Assembly (NCBI RefSeq): GCF_004359215.1
Contig: NC_090619.1
Coordinates: forward strand, 3,671 to 36,591
Direction of reading: 5' to 3'
From: Bremia lactucae
Taxonomy: Eukaryota; Oomycota; Peronosporomycetes; Peronosporales; Peronosporaceae
Length of the DNA: 32,921 bases
The position numbers and the translations under genes were made by a program. The notes beneath the pieces are model-generated. The model had not been told where the DNA came from and searched no databases. It saw only the letters and a list, made by a program, of their open reading frames with translations. The number at the start of each line of letters is the position of its first letter. Position 1 is the first letter of the stretch. This document shows, piece after piece, positions 8,490-18,424 of the stretch.

Positions 8490-9146
8490 AGCGATTTAGC
8501 TTAGCATTCAGGTGCGACGGAAGGGAAACCTTTCGTCCACCGAAGTGATTCAACAGCAGGCGACAATGGTCGTCCTGACTGTAGCTCTCTTTTATCTCAG
8601 AGGCCAATGAGCTCGTCACGTGGTATGCCTTCATGGCTGCCAACGTTGACGGCTGAAATTGTGCTTTTGCACTAGACACACTTCCTGGTGTCTTACCTCG
8701 AACTCTGGTCTGCGCGATTAAGCGTCAGCCAAGACATTCGACTTACCCGGCTTGTATTCAACTTTGTTATTAAATTTAGTGAAGAATGTAAGCCATCTTG
8801 CCATTCTAGGCGATAGGTGCGGTGAGTTTATTGCGGTCCGCAGTGATGCGCAATTCGTATAAACCACAAATGGCTCGGTTCCCGATAGGTGCACTCGAAA
8901 CTTGACAAGAGCATACTTTATTGAAAGTAGCTCTTTTTCATGCACGGGGTAATTCAGCTCCATGGCTTTTAAAAGCCGGGACTGATAAGAGATGACGCAG
9001 TCAACGCCGTCGTCATCCTTCTGAATGAGCGCGCTGCCGATTGCAAAATTAAATCTATCGCCGACGACGCTAAAGGGCTTATCCGCGTATGGCAATGCCA
9101 AGACCGGTGCCTCTATAAGAGATTGCTTCACTGATGAACGCATCAT
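8490..9146 (-). pseudogene. Gypsy-1 RNase H and connection
   Basis: The open stretch 9146-8718 carries an RNase H-like domain: APVLALPYADKPFSVVGD, AIGSALIQKDDDG, HEKELLSIKYALVKFRVHL, then VYTNCASLRTAINSPHLSP and KPGKSNVLADA. The family's VYTDHASLR catalytic Asp is Asn here (VYTNCASLR), which should abolish activity. A second open stretch (8679-8314) holds the connection to integrase (LLNHFGGRKVSLPSHL, DGLLWHQLSPRDPLRIYVP). The two parts are separated by a stop near 8715. Confidence 0.85.
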
Positions 9147-9310
9147 CTTGTTCTTTTAACCGAACGCATTCTGCGTACGTTTTAAGAGTCAGATAATGGT
9201 TTAGTTTTCTCAGGATAATTCTTGCTATATTTATTCAAGTAATTAGTAATTAGAGAGCCGTAGGAATTGGCACAAATCCTTCAGATGCCGTGGGATTGGC
9301 CATTCCTTTT

Positions 9311-10089
9311 TTACCGATTTTTTACCTTGTCTGGGTCTGCTCGTACACCATGTTTACCATCGATGCAACCCAGCACAGGTATCTCAGGGACCCCTATGGC
9401 ACACTTTTGCAAGTTGACGTACAATTGGGCGTCCTTCAAAGTCTGCAACACAGCGTCTAAATGACGCTTGTGCGACTCTATTACGCCCAGCCCGTCCTCG
9501 GCCCTACAATGCACCAATACATCGTCAAAGGAATGGAGCGCGTAGGCACGGTCCTGACGCATCACGTGAGCCACTTCTCGGTTTAATGTTGCCGGTGCGT
9601 TTCTTAACACTTGGGCATCACAAGCCACTCACTCCCAAAGCATACCGCTTGGGGTGCTTACAGCTGTTTTGGCTACATCGGGCTCTCTCATGAGTTCCTG
9701 AAAGTAGACATCCTTTAAAACCAACGCAAAAAATATAGTTGACTTTCCCATGGGTTCAACGAAACGTCTTTCCGCAGGATTGGCGTTTGAGCCGGTTTGG
9801 TTGCCGTGTTCATCTTATTGTAAGCATGAACCATGCGCCACCCACCTTTGGCTTTTCGCACACAGAAGTTGGGGCTGCAGTGAGGTGACTTGCTCTCACG
9901 CATATGTCTCGCCTTGGCTCGTTTGTCGAAGAACTCATCGATATAATCGACTTGTTCTTTCGGCAATGGCCATTGCGTGATCACACAATACTTAGTGCCA
10001 GGTTCGAGGTCTATTTCATGCCCGATGCCCCTATCTGCTGGTAGACGGCTCGGCACTTCTTCTGGGAACACATTGCGATGTTTCCACAA
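9311..10089 (-). pseudogene. Gypsy-1 reverse transcriptase
   Basis: The N-terminal part is open at 10089-9715: HEIDLEPGTKYCVITQWPLP, KEQVDYIDEFF, then FCVRKAKGGWRMVHAYNKMN and PAQTPILRKDV. The palm and catalytic motif follow in another frame at 9628-9311: VAHVMRQDRAYALHSFDDVLVH, in which FDD is the catalytic pair, then HLDAVLQTLKDAQLYVNLQKC. The segment between (about 9715-9630) is frame-shifted. RT copies the element RNA into DNA. The catalytic aspartates are present, but the polyprotein cannot be made intact. Confidence 0.87.
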
Positions 10090-10870
10090 AACCTCAAAGA
10101 ACGGACTGTTCTCAAGGCATCCCAGCCTTAAGCAGCGAACCGTTTCTTTTTGTCCGTTTCTAGGACACTCTCGTCCATTGTGGACGACGAGCAGCAGTCC
10201 ACAAAGTTCTCTTCTGGAACTGGTGTGACTTTTTTGTGGATCTTTTATTCCTTTAATTGGGCAAGGAACAGATCCGACGACATCTCCGGAATATCTACTA
10301 TCTCCTCGGCAGATTTAAAGACTTGCCGGAGCACCTCAACCGAGGATGCCTCCGCAATTTCGTCTTGATGGTCTCAAACGCCTCGTTTGAAGGCCGTCCT
10401 CTTTATTAGAGACCGATTCAAAGGTCACTCGTTTAGACGTGCCTTTGATCGTCCCATCTGTCGGGTACTCGTTCTTCGAGTCACCACGACCTTTTTCTGG
10501 GAAGCGGGTGCCGTTGCACTCCTGGCTAACGCACCCCTTCCAACCGCACCAGGCTCTAGGCACTGTGCCGGTTTATGCGACGCATGACTTCCTGTCAGCT
10601 CGCCGTATACTGCCACAGGCTCTCGGCTCTGTGCAGGACATTCGGACGCATGACTACTTGTCATCGTCCTTTTCACTACCCCAGTTTTCACGAGCTGGGT
10701 AGGAATCGGTGACGTTTTACATCCCGTCAACGCACCCTCAACTGTGTTTGACACGACATCAGTTGCATACACCTCTCGCAGGAGCACATCCTTTCCGGTG
10801 TCCTGCGTAGAGTTCGCAACTGCATTATTTTTTTTGGGAGAATATGCAAGGCTCGAAACCACGACCACTG
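10090..10870 (-). pseudogene. Gypsy-1 protease-RT linker
   Basis: This is a low-complexity region between protease and RT, read in pieces on the minus strand (10868-10425, then 10563-10336 and onward). It includes EPGAVGRGALARSATAPASQ, a basic RRTSTRQMGRSKARL, and the acidic stretch before RT. The same region is open in the copy at 26101-26857, where it continues KGTSKRVTFGSVSNKEDG and the Ser-rich segment before RT. No domain was recognised, and such linkers vary widely in Gypsy elements. Confidence 0.7.
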
Positions 10871-10879
10871 GTTAAAAGG

Positions 10880-11280
10880 CACTGTGCGTGTACGCCAGTC
10901 TATCCATGGTTGGTACTTTGCCAGCCATGGCATGCCTAGGATGAGGTCATACGGACTCTCCATACCTAGCACTGTGAACTTCTCTTTACAAGAGAAGTCA
11001 CTAAAGCTGAAGGCAAGTTCTACCTGAACTCCCTCAGACTTAACGAGCGCGCTGTTCGCTAAACGAACGCTCGCCTCTTCTCGCTTGCCATCTGGCAAAG
11101 CGACTCAAACATCGCCGGTCTCTTTCTTAGAGCCGCGAGCTTCACAAAATTTTGTGATGCACCGGATTCCACTAGGAGGGTCATCACCTGGTCATAGCCT
11201 CTTATATGAGCGCTATAGACCAGCACGGTTGGGGTCCGAAATTTCGAGACCTCAGGGACTATGCTATTCCTTTGTTCCAC
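10880..11280 (-). pseudogene. Gypsy-1 aspartic protease with Glu at the active site
   Basis: This is a retropepsin-like domain: VLVYSAHIRGYDQVMTLLVE, then SGASQNF at the active-site position, REEASVRLANSALVKSEGVQ, ELAFSFSDFSCKEKFTVLGM, and the family hallmark DLILGMPWLAKYQPWIDW. The expected D-S-G is E-S-G here and also in the copy at 25703-26245. A frame shift near 11090 separates the active site from the rest. The protease would process Gag-Pol; an Asp-to-Glu change at this site is expected to inactivate it. Confidence 0.83.
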
Positions 11281-11333
11281 AACTCTGAACTTAGGGGTAG
11301 CTTCAGAGTCCGCGTCAGTAGGGCATCCCGCCT

Positions 11334-12415
11334 CTACTGCTCTCTTGCATTTTCCGACCCCTCAGTAATCGATGCAGAACTCGTACGTCTCGCACGCTGG
11401 TTCTTGTCATCATCCTTTTGGAAGGGAGTCCTCTTGCTGGGCGTCTTCTCCCCAGCAGGGACCCTGGCATAGCAGCGAGCCATCACATGGCCGCGCTTGC
11501 CGCATTTATAGCAGACAACGTCTGCATTGCCCAACTCCATGGCAGTGAAATATCTCCTCTCGGCCGACGGCTTATATTAAGCTGTCGCCGAGGCACTGTT
11601 GTAGGATTGCTCCTCAACTAAGGCAATATAAATTGCCTCTTCCATCGTCGACGGCACCTTTCTGTCAAGGGCCTGTCGCGATGGGCCATGCCGTAGTTCG
11701 TTTCTGAACGTGGGTACCTTTGTGTGCTCCGGAATCGGACCTACGGTAATGGATGCCGACAGCAAGCGCATCTCTTGCACATACTCTGGCAGAGATCGCT
11801 TCGCCTATCGCGCTCCAAAGAAGCGCGTCTGAAGCAACGCTTCGTTGTTCGGCGGCTGGTACATGGTGCGAATCTTTGTCTTAAAGATCGCTTGTGAAGA
11901 AAACGCCTTAACGTCCGCCATAAGTGCCGAATAAACCTACTCTGAGGCCTTATCGCGCATGTGCGACATGGCGTACGACACCATCCTGCTGCCGTCCTTG
12001 ATGAGCTGCGCAACACCGCATTGTTTCACGGCTAACAACCAGTGGACAATCGTGTGCGCTGCAGTTCCATCGAACTTGGGCGGTTCCGTCCGAATGGGCC
12101 TCGGCTGTTGCAGTCGGGCAGAGAGCATCTCAACAGTCCTATTGAGAGCCTCGCACCGAGCCTGCTCATGCCTCAGCTCATCCTGAGTCTGAGCGACGGA
12201 CTCCGCCGCAGCATGGCTTCGTGCCTCGTACGCGGCTCTCCGCTGTCCGAGCACGAATGCCTTAAACTGCTCCAACTGAGCATCATGTTGTCAGAGGGGC
12301 TGCTCAAGCTTCTGGTCAGGGCTTGTTCACCAAGTCCCTGCGTCAAGTGCTCTGCTACGTCCCAATGATGTTCAGGGAGATGGGGGAAATGAGCCCAATC
12401 GATATTGAGGCTCAT
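11334..12415 (-). pseudogene. Gypsy-1 gag with CCHC zinc knuckle
   Basis: It starts at ATG 12415 (MSLNIDWAHFPHLPEHHW). A Gln/Glu/Ala-rich coiled-coil-like stretch follows (QTQDELRHEQARCEALNRTV, 12180-12130). Then come the retrotransposon-gag core (PPKFDGTAAHTIVHWLLAV; MYQPPNNEALLQARFFGA; LQEYVQEMRLLSASITVGP), and a zinc knuckle CYKCGKRGHVMARC (CX2CX4HX4C) at about 11510-11470, ending at a TAG after SENAREQ. Gag packages RNA. It is broken by frame shifts near 11810, 11940 and 12300. It also carries a TAA in place of Trp (GCT TAA TAT AAG at about 11575) that is shared with the copy at 24567. Confidence 0.87.
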
Positions 12416-12464
12416 CCTCACGTACACACGCAGAGGTGCGGGTCGTACGAAGGATTTCAAGTGT

Positions 12465-12961
12465 ACTAAGACACACACCTTAGCACAGCGATGAAGTGTT
12501 AGACCGTCTTCTCTTGCGTGCAGTGAGGTAGTTGTGGTTGGCGCCATCGCGACCTCACCCAACGCACCAAGTACTCGAGTAAAGTGTTGTCACGGGAGCG
12601 GTAATTCGGCTCCTCGTGCGTACTTACTAAGTAGAAGGTAGTTTTCAGACTGATTTATTTTTAATAGTAATAAATATAAATACCTATTTTTAACAATCAA
12701 AAATGTCATCTCTGTTGATAACACTAATATGTATTACGAGCGTATCTTTCTAGATACCTCGCGTAACAGATTACGCTATGCGTCATCCCTCCTAATGTGA
12801 ATGCACCTATGTGCATCACATACACGAGGGTTGGTCACAATGTGAACCAAAACCAAGTGGTGGGCCTAATTACTTGAATTTAGTAATTGACCATCCCCTT
12901 AAGCACACCAAGTGTACTTAACGGGGACTGTGTAACATTAGAACAACTTTAGCCCGTTAAA
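12465..12961 (-). repeat. Gypsy-1 5' LTR, 3' end and primer-binding site deleted
   Basis: It matches LTR 4977-5508 over most of its length. On the minus strand it starts TTTAACGGGC; the canonical TG has mutated to TT. Compared with the LTR at 31284, about 40 bp are missing at its downstream end, covering the end of the LTR and the TGGTAGC primer-binding site: GTGTCTTAGTA runs straight into CACTTGAAATCC. The hairpin at 12900-12920 has the loop in the opposite orientation from LTR 4977. Confidence 0.85.
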
Positions 12962-13355
12962 CTATATCTTCTTTTTGACTGCCCGCAGCGGTACTTGTTA
13001 ATAAGTTCTCGTCGTGATAACATTCCTAATCATAACGTGAGTTAAACTTTTTTCCAGTAGGGCACCCGGTGCTGCTTTAAAACGCTATGCAGCTCCGTAA
13101 GTCTGACTTTGACTCTATTATAGCTAGGTGGTCAAACAATTAACAGTAGAAATCCTGAAGGTGTGGGTGCTCTTCGACCAACACCAAAAAAAGCCGTCAA
13201 AAACCTGTTGGCTCCCCTCCTAACAAGCAGGGCTCCACTCTTGCTTTTCTTAAATAGTTTTCTTGACAATTTTGGCAAGCTTGCTGATACTAATACTAGC
13301 TTTGAGAATCCAAAAATATTGCATGTACTTTTAAAGCTCACGAGTGCGTATTTCA
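12962..13355. other. No gene recognised
   Basis: Sequence upstream of Gypsy-1. It contains one AGGTGGTCAAA (13127-13137) like the centre of the 4329-4569 palindrome. Open frames on both strands at 13132-13356 have no recognisable motif and are probably chance. Confidence 0.45.
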
Positions 13356-13592
13356 TTACAAGGAGTTCGGATAATTGCGTTCAGCTGGTTGAAGCTGACG
13401 CGACTGATAGCAGACGACACGCTCTGCGCCGTCTGTGTCATATTGCATTAACGCATAGCCGATTGCAATACTGCTGGCGTCACATACCACATGAAATGGC
13501 CAGTCTTGGTCTGCCATCGCCAGGATTGGCGATAGCATCAGCTTTGCTTGATACCCTAAAATGAACGCTGACAATGAGCGTTCCATGATCAC
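13356..13592 (-). pseudogene. Gypsy-2-like RNase H, N-terminal part
   Basis: Open frame with LSPILAMADQDWPFHVVCDA, SSIAIGYALMQYDTDGAERV and CYQSRQLQPAERNYP. The first catalytic Asp (VVCDAS) is present. The domain stops abruptly before the conserved HEKE glutamate, and sequence beyond 13355 is unrelated, so this is a physical truncation. Confidence 0.85.
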
Positions 13593-13599
13593 TTTATTT

Positions 13600-14510
13600 T
13601 TTTTAACAAAGAAAAAAGGTGTATTTTAGCATAATCGCGGGAAAAGTTATGTAAGTACGCCGCTAAGCCGAGGAGCTTTCGAAGCCCCTTTACATCGACT
13701 TTCACAGGCCAGTCGGATCTTTTCTGGGTCAGGGCGTACGCCGTGTTTACCCAGGATGCTCCTTAGAAGTGGTATTTCGCTTGCAGCGAATATTCACTTC
13801 GTGAGATTTGCATACATTCACGCATAAGTGTAAGAACCTTTCGGACGTGGGTACGATATACTTCAACCTCCCACCTTCCGCTCATGGCTCTGCTATGAAT
13901 GAAGACATCATCATAATAACTCGGTGCAAATTCCGCACCGAATTCTCAACAGATTGGTTACACATCTGTTGAATGTTGCTTAAGCCCCTGTGGCATAACT
14001 TCCCATTACCACAGCATTCCGCTTGGGGTCCTTGCTGATGTAAACGGGATATCCTGTTCATGCATAGGGATCTGATATAATCTATCCATCTGATCCAATG
14101 ACGAAAAGATAGTACTCTTTGACAAACCATCAATGATTACGTCTTTTCGTGGTATCGGCGTTTGAGCCGGTACCACTGCAGCGATCACTTTTGAAAGCAT
14201 GAAGAATCCGCCGCCCTTCTGCTGCATTACGCACATAAAGGTTCGGAAACTGTAGTTCGGAAACTGTGTGAGATGTTGACTCCATTACATGGTCCGATGG
14301 CTTAGCGAACGACAAAGAATTTGTCGATCGCGCAGAGCGATTTCCGCCACCTTAGCCTTCGATTCGAGCGTCGCATGAGCTTGTTGCGATAGTAGTTTTT
14401 TCGCTTGGCCATCGCTGACGGACGAGCAGTGGCCAAAGGTTGAAGTTCAGTAGACTTGATCTTGATCAAAGTTAACAACGGCGGGAATGATGTCGATGTC
14501 GATGGGAATG
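13600..14510 (-). pseudogene. Gypsy-2-like reverse transcriptase
   Basis: Pieces in several frames include CAIDKFF, HVMESTSHT, FPNLYVRNA, PAQTPIPRKDVIIDGLSK, IFSSLDQMDRLYQIPMHEQD, then the catalytic SYYDDVFIHSRAM (YYDD, about 13905), HVRKVLTLMRECMQISRSEY and the thumb GLRKLLGLAAYLHNFSRDYA (about 13650). Order and motifs fit Ty3/Gypsy RT closely. Stops and frame changes occur about every 100-200 bp. Hairpins such as 13921-13941 (7 bp) and 13947-13971 (8 bp) are present. Confidence 0.83.
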
Positions 14511-14519
14511 TCAACTATT

Positions 14520-14760
14520 TTTCCGCGTTGGTTTGAAGTATGGCTACTATCAGGTACTCATGAGATGAAGAGATTGGCAAATGAAGCCTGATAAAAATAA
14601 GAATACACGTTGGGAGCCCACTCTGAGGCCTTACCGCGCAGATGCGACATGGTGTCATACGCCACGTCGCATCTGCGCGGTAAGGCCTCAAAGTGGGTTC
14701 CCAACGTGTATTCAAACCCTCATTCATAAAAGAATGTTCTTCAGAACATTCTTGCTAGGA
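14520..14760. repeat. Palindromic filler containing a Gypsy-1 gag fragment
   Basis: Arms 14601-14648 and 14666-14713 are inverted copies (48 bp, 46 matching) around a 17-bp centre. Read on +, the centre plus right arm encode a Gypsy-1 gag piece (MVSYAT..SHLRGKAS, compare 32350-32400). A second nested hairpin at 14720-14770 has outer arms CCCTCATTC/GAATGAGGG and inner arms AAGAATGTTCT/AGAACATTCTT with a 2-nt loop. The block splits the RT remnant. Confidence 0.88.
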
Positions 14761-15430
14761 ATGAGGGCTTGAGCTGGAATAGTGACAGCGTTAAGCTTAT
14801 TATAAGCACGTTCAATGCTACAAGCTAGTAAAACTTAATAAATCCTAGTTCAAGGGATTAACTGCATCATGATACAGTATTTCAAACCTGGAATCAGGTC
14901 GATTCGTGTCGAGTGCTTCTATCCGTCAGCGACTCGCACGGTACGGATTCAGGGAGTACATCCTTAAATCCTTCAAATCGTTATATAAAGGGTTTGTCTT
15001 CAAAGACTCCCAGGATTGAGACGTAAAGACGTTCAATCCGAGTCTTCTCACCGAGTACACTTTCGCCCATCGATGAGCTACTCATAATCCGTTCGTTCTC
15101 AGGAAATACTATTTCCGACCGAATATTGGCGACGTTGTTGTCATCTGTGACAAGAACCCAGATCTGCTTGACTTTGCCACTACGCAGACCACGCAAAAAA
15201 CGTTTTGATTCTAGCGGTGGCAATGATTTATCTCTGAAGTTAACTTCGGAGACGCTATCAGATCAAGAGTATGCGCCTACATTTGATAAGTTGTTTACTA
15301 AGACATTTGATGCATCAGAATTCTCTATAAGACTTCGTGCAAACGACCAAACCACAAGGGAGGCTATCGCACTCACTCGTGGGACGTCCAGACGCTTGTG
15401 GATGCTCCAAGATCTCAGCGCATGACCATC
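14761..15430 (-). pseudogene. Gypsy-2-like protease-RT linker and RT start
   Basis: The open frame 15223-14981 contains IVFPENERIMSSSSMGESVL, matching the Ser-rich linker before Gypsy RT. It is followed in other frames by VLPESVP, then DLIPGLKYC (the EIDL-PG-KYC start of RT) and YNKLNAVTIPAQALIP near 14780. Between KYC and YNKLN about 130 nt of RT appear deleted. A plus-strand open stretch over 15126-15425 looks like a shadow. Confidence 0.7.
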
Positions 15431-15780
15431 TTATGAACGAAAGGCAGGCATCGTTCTTGATGCTGCCAGTTTTATGCATGGCTCGAACTTTTCTGAGCTA
15501 TGGTTGTCCAAGGATGACACCAAAATTGTCATTCAAATCCAGTCCGATAAAATCATCATCGTACTGTTTACCCCTTAACGTGAACTAAATAAAACTACAC
15601 GCTTATTTACTATTACAGATGCGCCTGTTGCTAGGCGCACTGTCATCCTTGTGAAAGGAATACCGCGCTTAAGAAATTTGAGTCTGCGGTCTTTTAGCGA
15701 TTGGCGTCGAATTAAATTGTTCGATGCCCTTAATCGACTAGGGACTTTGGTGGCAATTTATTTGCCGCTTTAATTTCCAA
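15430..15780 (-). pseudogene. Gypsy-2-like aspartic protease remnant
   Basis: The active-site region reads KSLVD then a TAA before GAS-like residues (ASNNLIRRQSLKDRRLKF). The flap-like stretch is MTVRLATGASVIVNKRVV, and the C-terminal hallmark is DDDFIGLDLNDNFGVILGQP. The catalytic Asp is kept here, unlike Gypsy-1, but nonsense and frame changes interrupt the domain. Confidence 0.75.
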
Positions 15781-15919
15781 GGTGATGAGGTTAACCTCAT
15801 CGCCTGGAACAGTTATACACAATGTTTGTGTAATTGACGAGCAATTTTCGTCAAAAGGCCTGCAAATTGTTTTGACGTGTAATAAGAGCCTAGAAAGACT
15901 GAGAGAAACGATCGACACC

Positions 15920-16725
15920 TAGCTAAGAATAGCTGAAAAGGCGGATTCGGCGCTGTTGCGAAATCGCAACGGCGAGGCGAAACGTCAAAAAACATTCATG
16001 GTCAGTAGGCGTGGAGCGCTCATAGGCGAAGTGGTCAGTATTCTGACAACGATTGCATTTATCCAATCGTTTGTCACTTAAAGAGCGAGGTTTCTCGCTC
16101 TCCACATAGGAAAGGTCCATGGGTTATGGACCTCCGTTTTTTTGTCGTCTTGGAGAACGATAAGCTTTATTTGGACGATAGCCTGTTCCAGGCTGAAGTC
16201 CGCCTGTTCCACTACAGAGATCGCTTGGTCTAGCGTTTCTAGTTCAAGCCGGAATGGGTGAGTTTCTTACAGGACCATCTGCAAGACCTGATTTATTTCT
16301 TAAACACAATTTCCTGTGTTTGTCATATTATTAAGTAAACCACGAAACAACTTCCAAGGTATCGTGTATGTAGGGCATAACCGTGAAGATCACGCTTGCC
16401 CTACTTCACATCTAGCACCTCGGCTCGAGCCCTTAATTTAGCTCATGGCGGCTCAAATGTTTGCCTGCGCCGGGTTTTAAAGACCTCATACTTCCCAGTA
16501 CCAATAGATCGTGTAGCCTGAGCTCTAAGGCCAAAGATTCGTCACGTCCGGCTAAGTTGGTCATGCCAAATTTCACTTTTGTTGCATCGTCATTGATGCG
16601 GCGAGCTTCAATGGCGTCGTCCAATTCGACCAACCATCTTAAAATGTAGTCGCCTCCGACTGCCATAAATTTGAAGATTTCGATCTTTAGGCTTTCGGTC
16701 GACGCGTCAGCATCGGCTCGCTAGC
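15920..16725 (-). pseudogene. Gypsy-2-like gag remnant
   Basis: The upper part (16666-16433) reads LRWLVELDDAIEARRINDDA, KVKFGMTNLAGR, LALELRLHDLLVLGSM, a retrotransposon-gag core. The middle (16430-16130) is frame-shifted, with GLADGPVRNSPIP and YRSPRRQKNGGP visible. The end (16120-15923) has MDLSYVESEKPRS and a zinc knuckle CNRCQNTDHFAYER, in which the last Cys of CX2CX4HX4C is Arg. Gag binds the element RNA; this copy cannot. A 43-bp piece of this gag (16616-16658) recurs exactly at 20196-20238. Confidence 0.8.
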
Positions 16726-16742
16726 AGCATGTATATGCTGCT

Positions 16743-17490
16743 GTCACAAAAGTTCTATCTGTTAAGCACCCTGTTCTCTCAACACCTTCGCGTGTAAAGA
16801 CCCTTGCCGGTGAAGCAAGATTAACTTTCTCGGGCCACGTCATGAACATGTTCTATGAACTCGTCGATAGACGCATGTTGCTAGCCTCATTGTAGAGCGT
16901 ACAACATTGCACCTACGGAGCCCCCCTACGGCCGAACTTATACATTTTCCCGCTTTCTTTTCAAGTTCACTTAAGTGAAAAACCCCTCACGCGTTGCGTG
17001 GAAGCTTTCTGGAGGAGCTTGTGTTGAAAATGTTTGGGGTGCATCATGTGTCATACAGACTCTTAGGAGTTGTCGCGAAAATCCAGTCGACACTTTCTGT
17101 CACGAAACATCAACCTGAGACTTAGCGTGTTAAGATCGTAGCTGAAGTTTTGGTCAATCAATACATTCTTTTTACTCTTCAGAATTCCCCTTTAGTCAAA
17201 TTTGTTCGCGGATATAAACTCCAACAGGTTATGAGCCCATGCGACGGGTCTGACGCCTCTGCCGACGAGACGTATGCGGAGGAAATACATCATATGTTTC
17301 CGAGGCGCTCACGCTTGTCCTTTCAGCCATATCAATACATTAAGGCAACCTTTTCAAAGCGGCTAACACCCGCTCCTTGTTGGTCACTAACTCCTCCTCA
17401 TCCGCTCCACTCCTTTCCCGAGTGGCTCCACCAGTTACGCGTGCTGCATGGGAGTGTGGTCAGAGCGCGTCCATTTTTAACCACGTGACA
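16743..17490. other. No gene recognised (between Gypsy gag and Copia)
   Basis: An open stretch on + (17150-17488) has no recognisable motif. The minus strand could hold the gag leader or a degraded 5' LTR, but I could not match it to the LTRs elsewhere in the window. Confidence 0.4.
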
Positions 17491-17499
17491 TAACACGCT

Positions 17500-17742
17500 T
17501 TGCCCATGCATTCCTTCCAGATCGATGATATATCAGCTCAAGGACAATTTGAACAAGGAAGTTTTTATCAGCGTGGCGAAGCACAAGCACGGATTGCGCG
17601 TGGAGAGGCGCAGCTACGCGCTGGATCAGCACTTCCGGTCAAAAGCGATGGCGCCGATGCGGCATATCAGGAACAAGCACAAGCATACGCCGAATATCAG
17701 GCTCGAGCAGGGCAACAGCCCCTTGTTTATCTGAATTGGTAA
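17500..17742 (+). CDS. Unrecognised Gln/Ala-rich reading frame
   Basis: An 80-codon ATG frame gives a Gln/Ala/Gly/Arg-rich product: QIDDISAQGQFEQGSFYQR, GEAQARIARGEAQLRAG, YQEQAQAYAEYQARAGQQ. It is locally GC-richer than its surroundings. A second frame over the same bases is also open (Lys/His/Arg-rich), so coding status is unclear. It may be the tail of a captured gene or part of the degraded Copia 5' region. I do not recognise it. Confidence 0.25.
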   Translation: MPMHSFQIDDISAQGQFEQGSFYQRGEAQARIARGEAQLRAGSALPVKSDGADAAYQEQAQAYAEYQARAGQQPLVYLNW

Positions 17743-18424
17743 CGTGTACCAAATGCTCGCGACTCTAAGTTTATGATTGGAAATTTAGTGACAATGGACT
17801 TGGAACTGGACTTCGCCAATGGACATTGTTGTTCCTGGAAGCCATAAAATCGGCGAAACTTGCATGCGGATACTAGAGAAGTGAGTGGTCAAGGCGAACA
17901 AGCTTAAGCAATGCTGAAAGGGACGCCGCTAAGATACTACTAAGCGCATAGAGAAGGCTAGTGGATGCAAACCCAAAGCTTTGCTTTCTTGCTAAACCAA
18001 ATTTGGCTCGCGTTTAAGGTCAATATCTCTCAGCACCAAGATGTGCATCGTATGGTTCAAAGAAGGACAGCTCACGTTCGTGGGCATAGCAGTTCCTGTA
18101 CTAAATAGCATTGATGCACGCAAGCTAAACGAGCGAAAAGCTTGTACTTGAAAGTGTTGTCAAGTACACTGCGCCGCATTTAAAGTTCGCGCTAACGAGT
18201 AGATACGATCCCAGGCGTACTGATTACTTGCATACGCGCAAGAACTGGTGGCTTGGGCACAGGAGCTTGGGGAGATGACGAAAAACTAGTGAAGTCGGAC
18301 CTAAGGAAATTGTTAATTCAATTAGCGAGCAAACAAGACCACTTGGCGAGAAAATGCATGACGAAAAAATAAGAGCGCTGAAGGTGAAAAGACACGCTGG
18401 GCACTCGCGGCTTACGAGAATGCC

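Larger units (their letters stand above)
4977..12961 (-). mobile_element. Gypsy-1: nearly complete Ty3/Gypsy element with antisense 3' gene
   Basis: Reading on the minus strand: 5' LTR (12961-12465), gag (12415-11334), protease, linker, RT, RNase H, integrase (to 7102), antisense frame (read on + at 5641-7130), polypurine tract and 3' LTR (5508-4977). This is about 8 kb, a normal Gypsy length. It is dead: gag, protease, RT and integrase are all frame-shifted or interrupted, and the primer-binding site is deleted. The five bases outside each end (ATCCT left, CTATA right) do not match, so no target-site duplication is visible. Other copies lie at 20239-22341, 24066-26857 and 31284-end. Confidence 0.9.
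13356..16742 (-). mobile_element. Decayed Gypsy-2-like element (gag to RNase H)
   Basis: Read on the minus strand, gag (16725-15920), protease (15780-15430), linker (15430-14960), RT (two pieces, 14900-13600) and the first part of RNase H (13592-13356) follow in order. No LTR was recognised at either end. The RNase H start aligns with the start of the window (SPILAMADQDWPFHVV against SPILAIADQDRPFHVV), placing it in the Gypsy-2 lineage. RT is interrupted at about 14520-14760 by palindromic filler containing Gypsy-1 gag sequence. Many stops and frameshifts. Confidence 0.82.

Noticed and set aside
4977..12961. Target-site duplication of Gypsy-1
   Set aside because: The five bases flanking each end (ATCCT and CTATA) do not match; decay or recombination is likely.
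13132..13356. Overlapping open frames on both strands
   Set aside because: Neither shows a motif; upstream of the element and probably chance.
15126..15425. 99-residue plus-strand frame
   Set aside because: It is a shadow of the minus-strand Gypsy protease-RT linker, which carries recognisable motifs.
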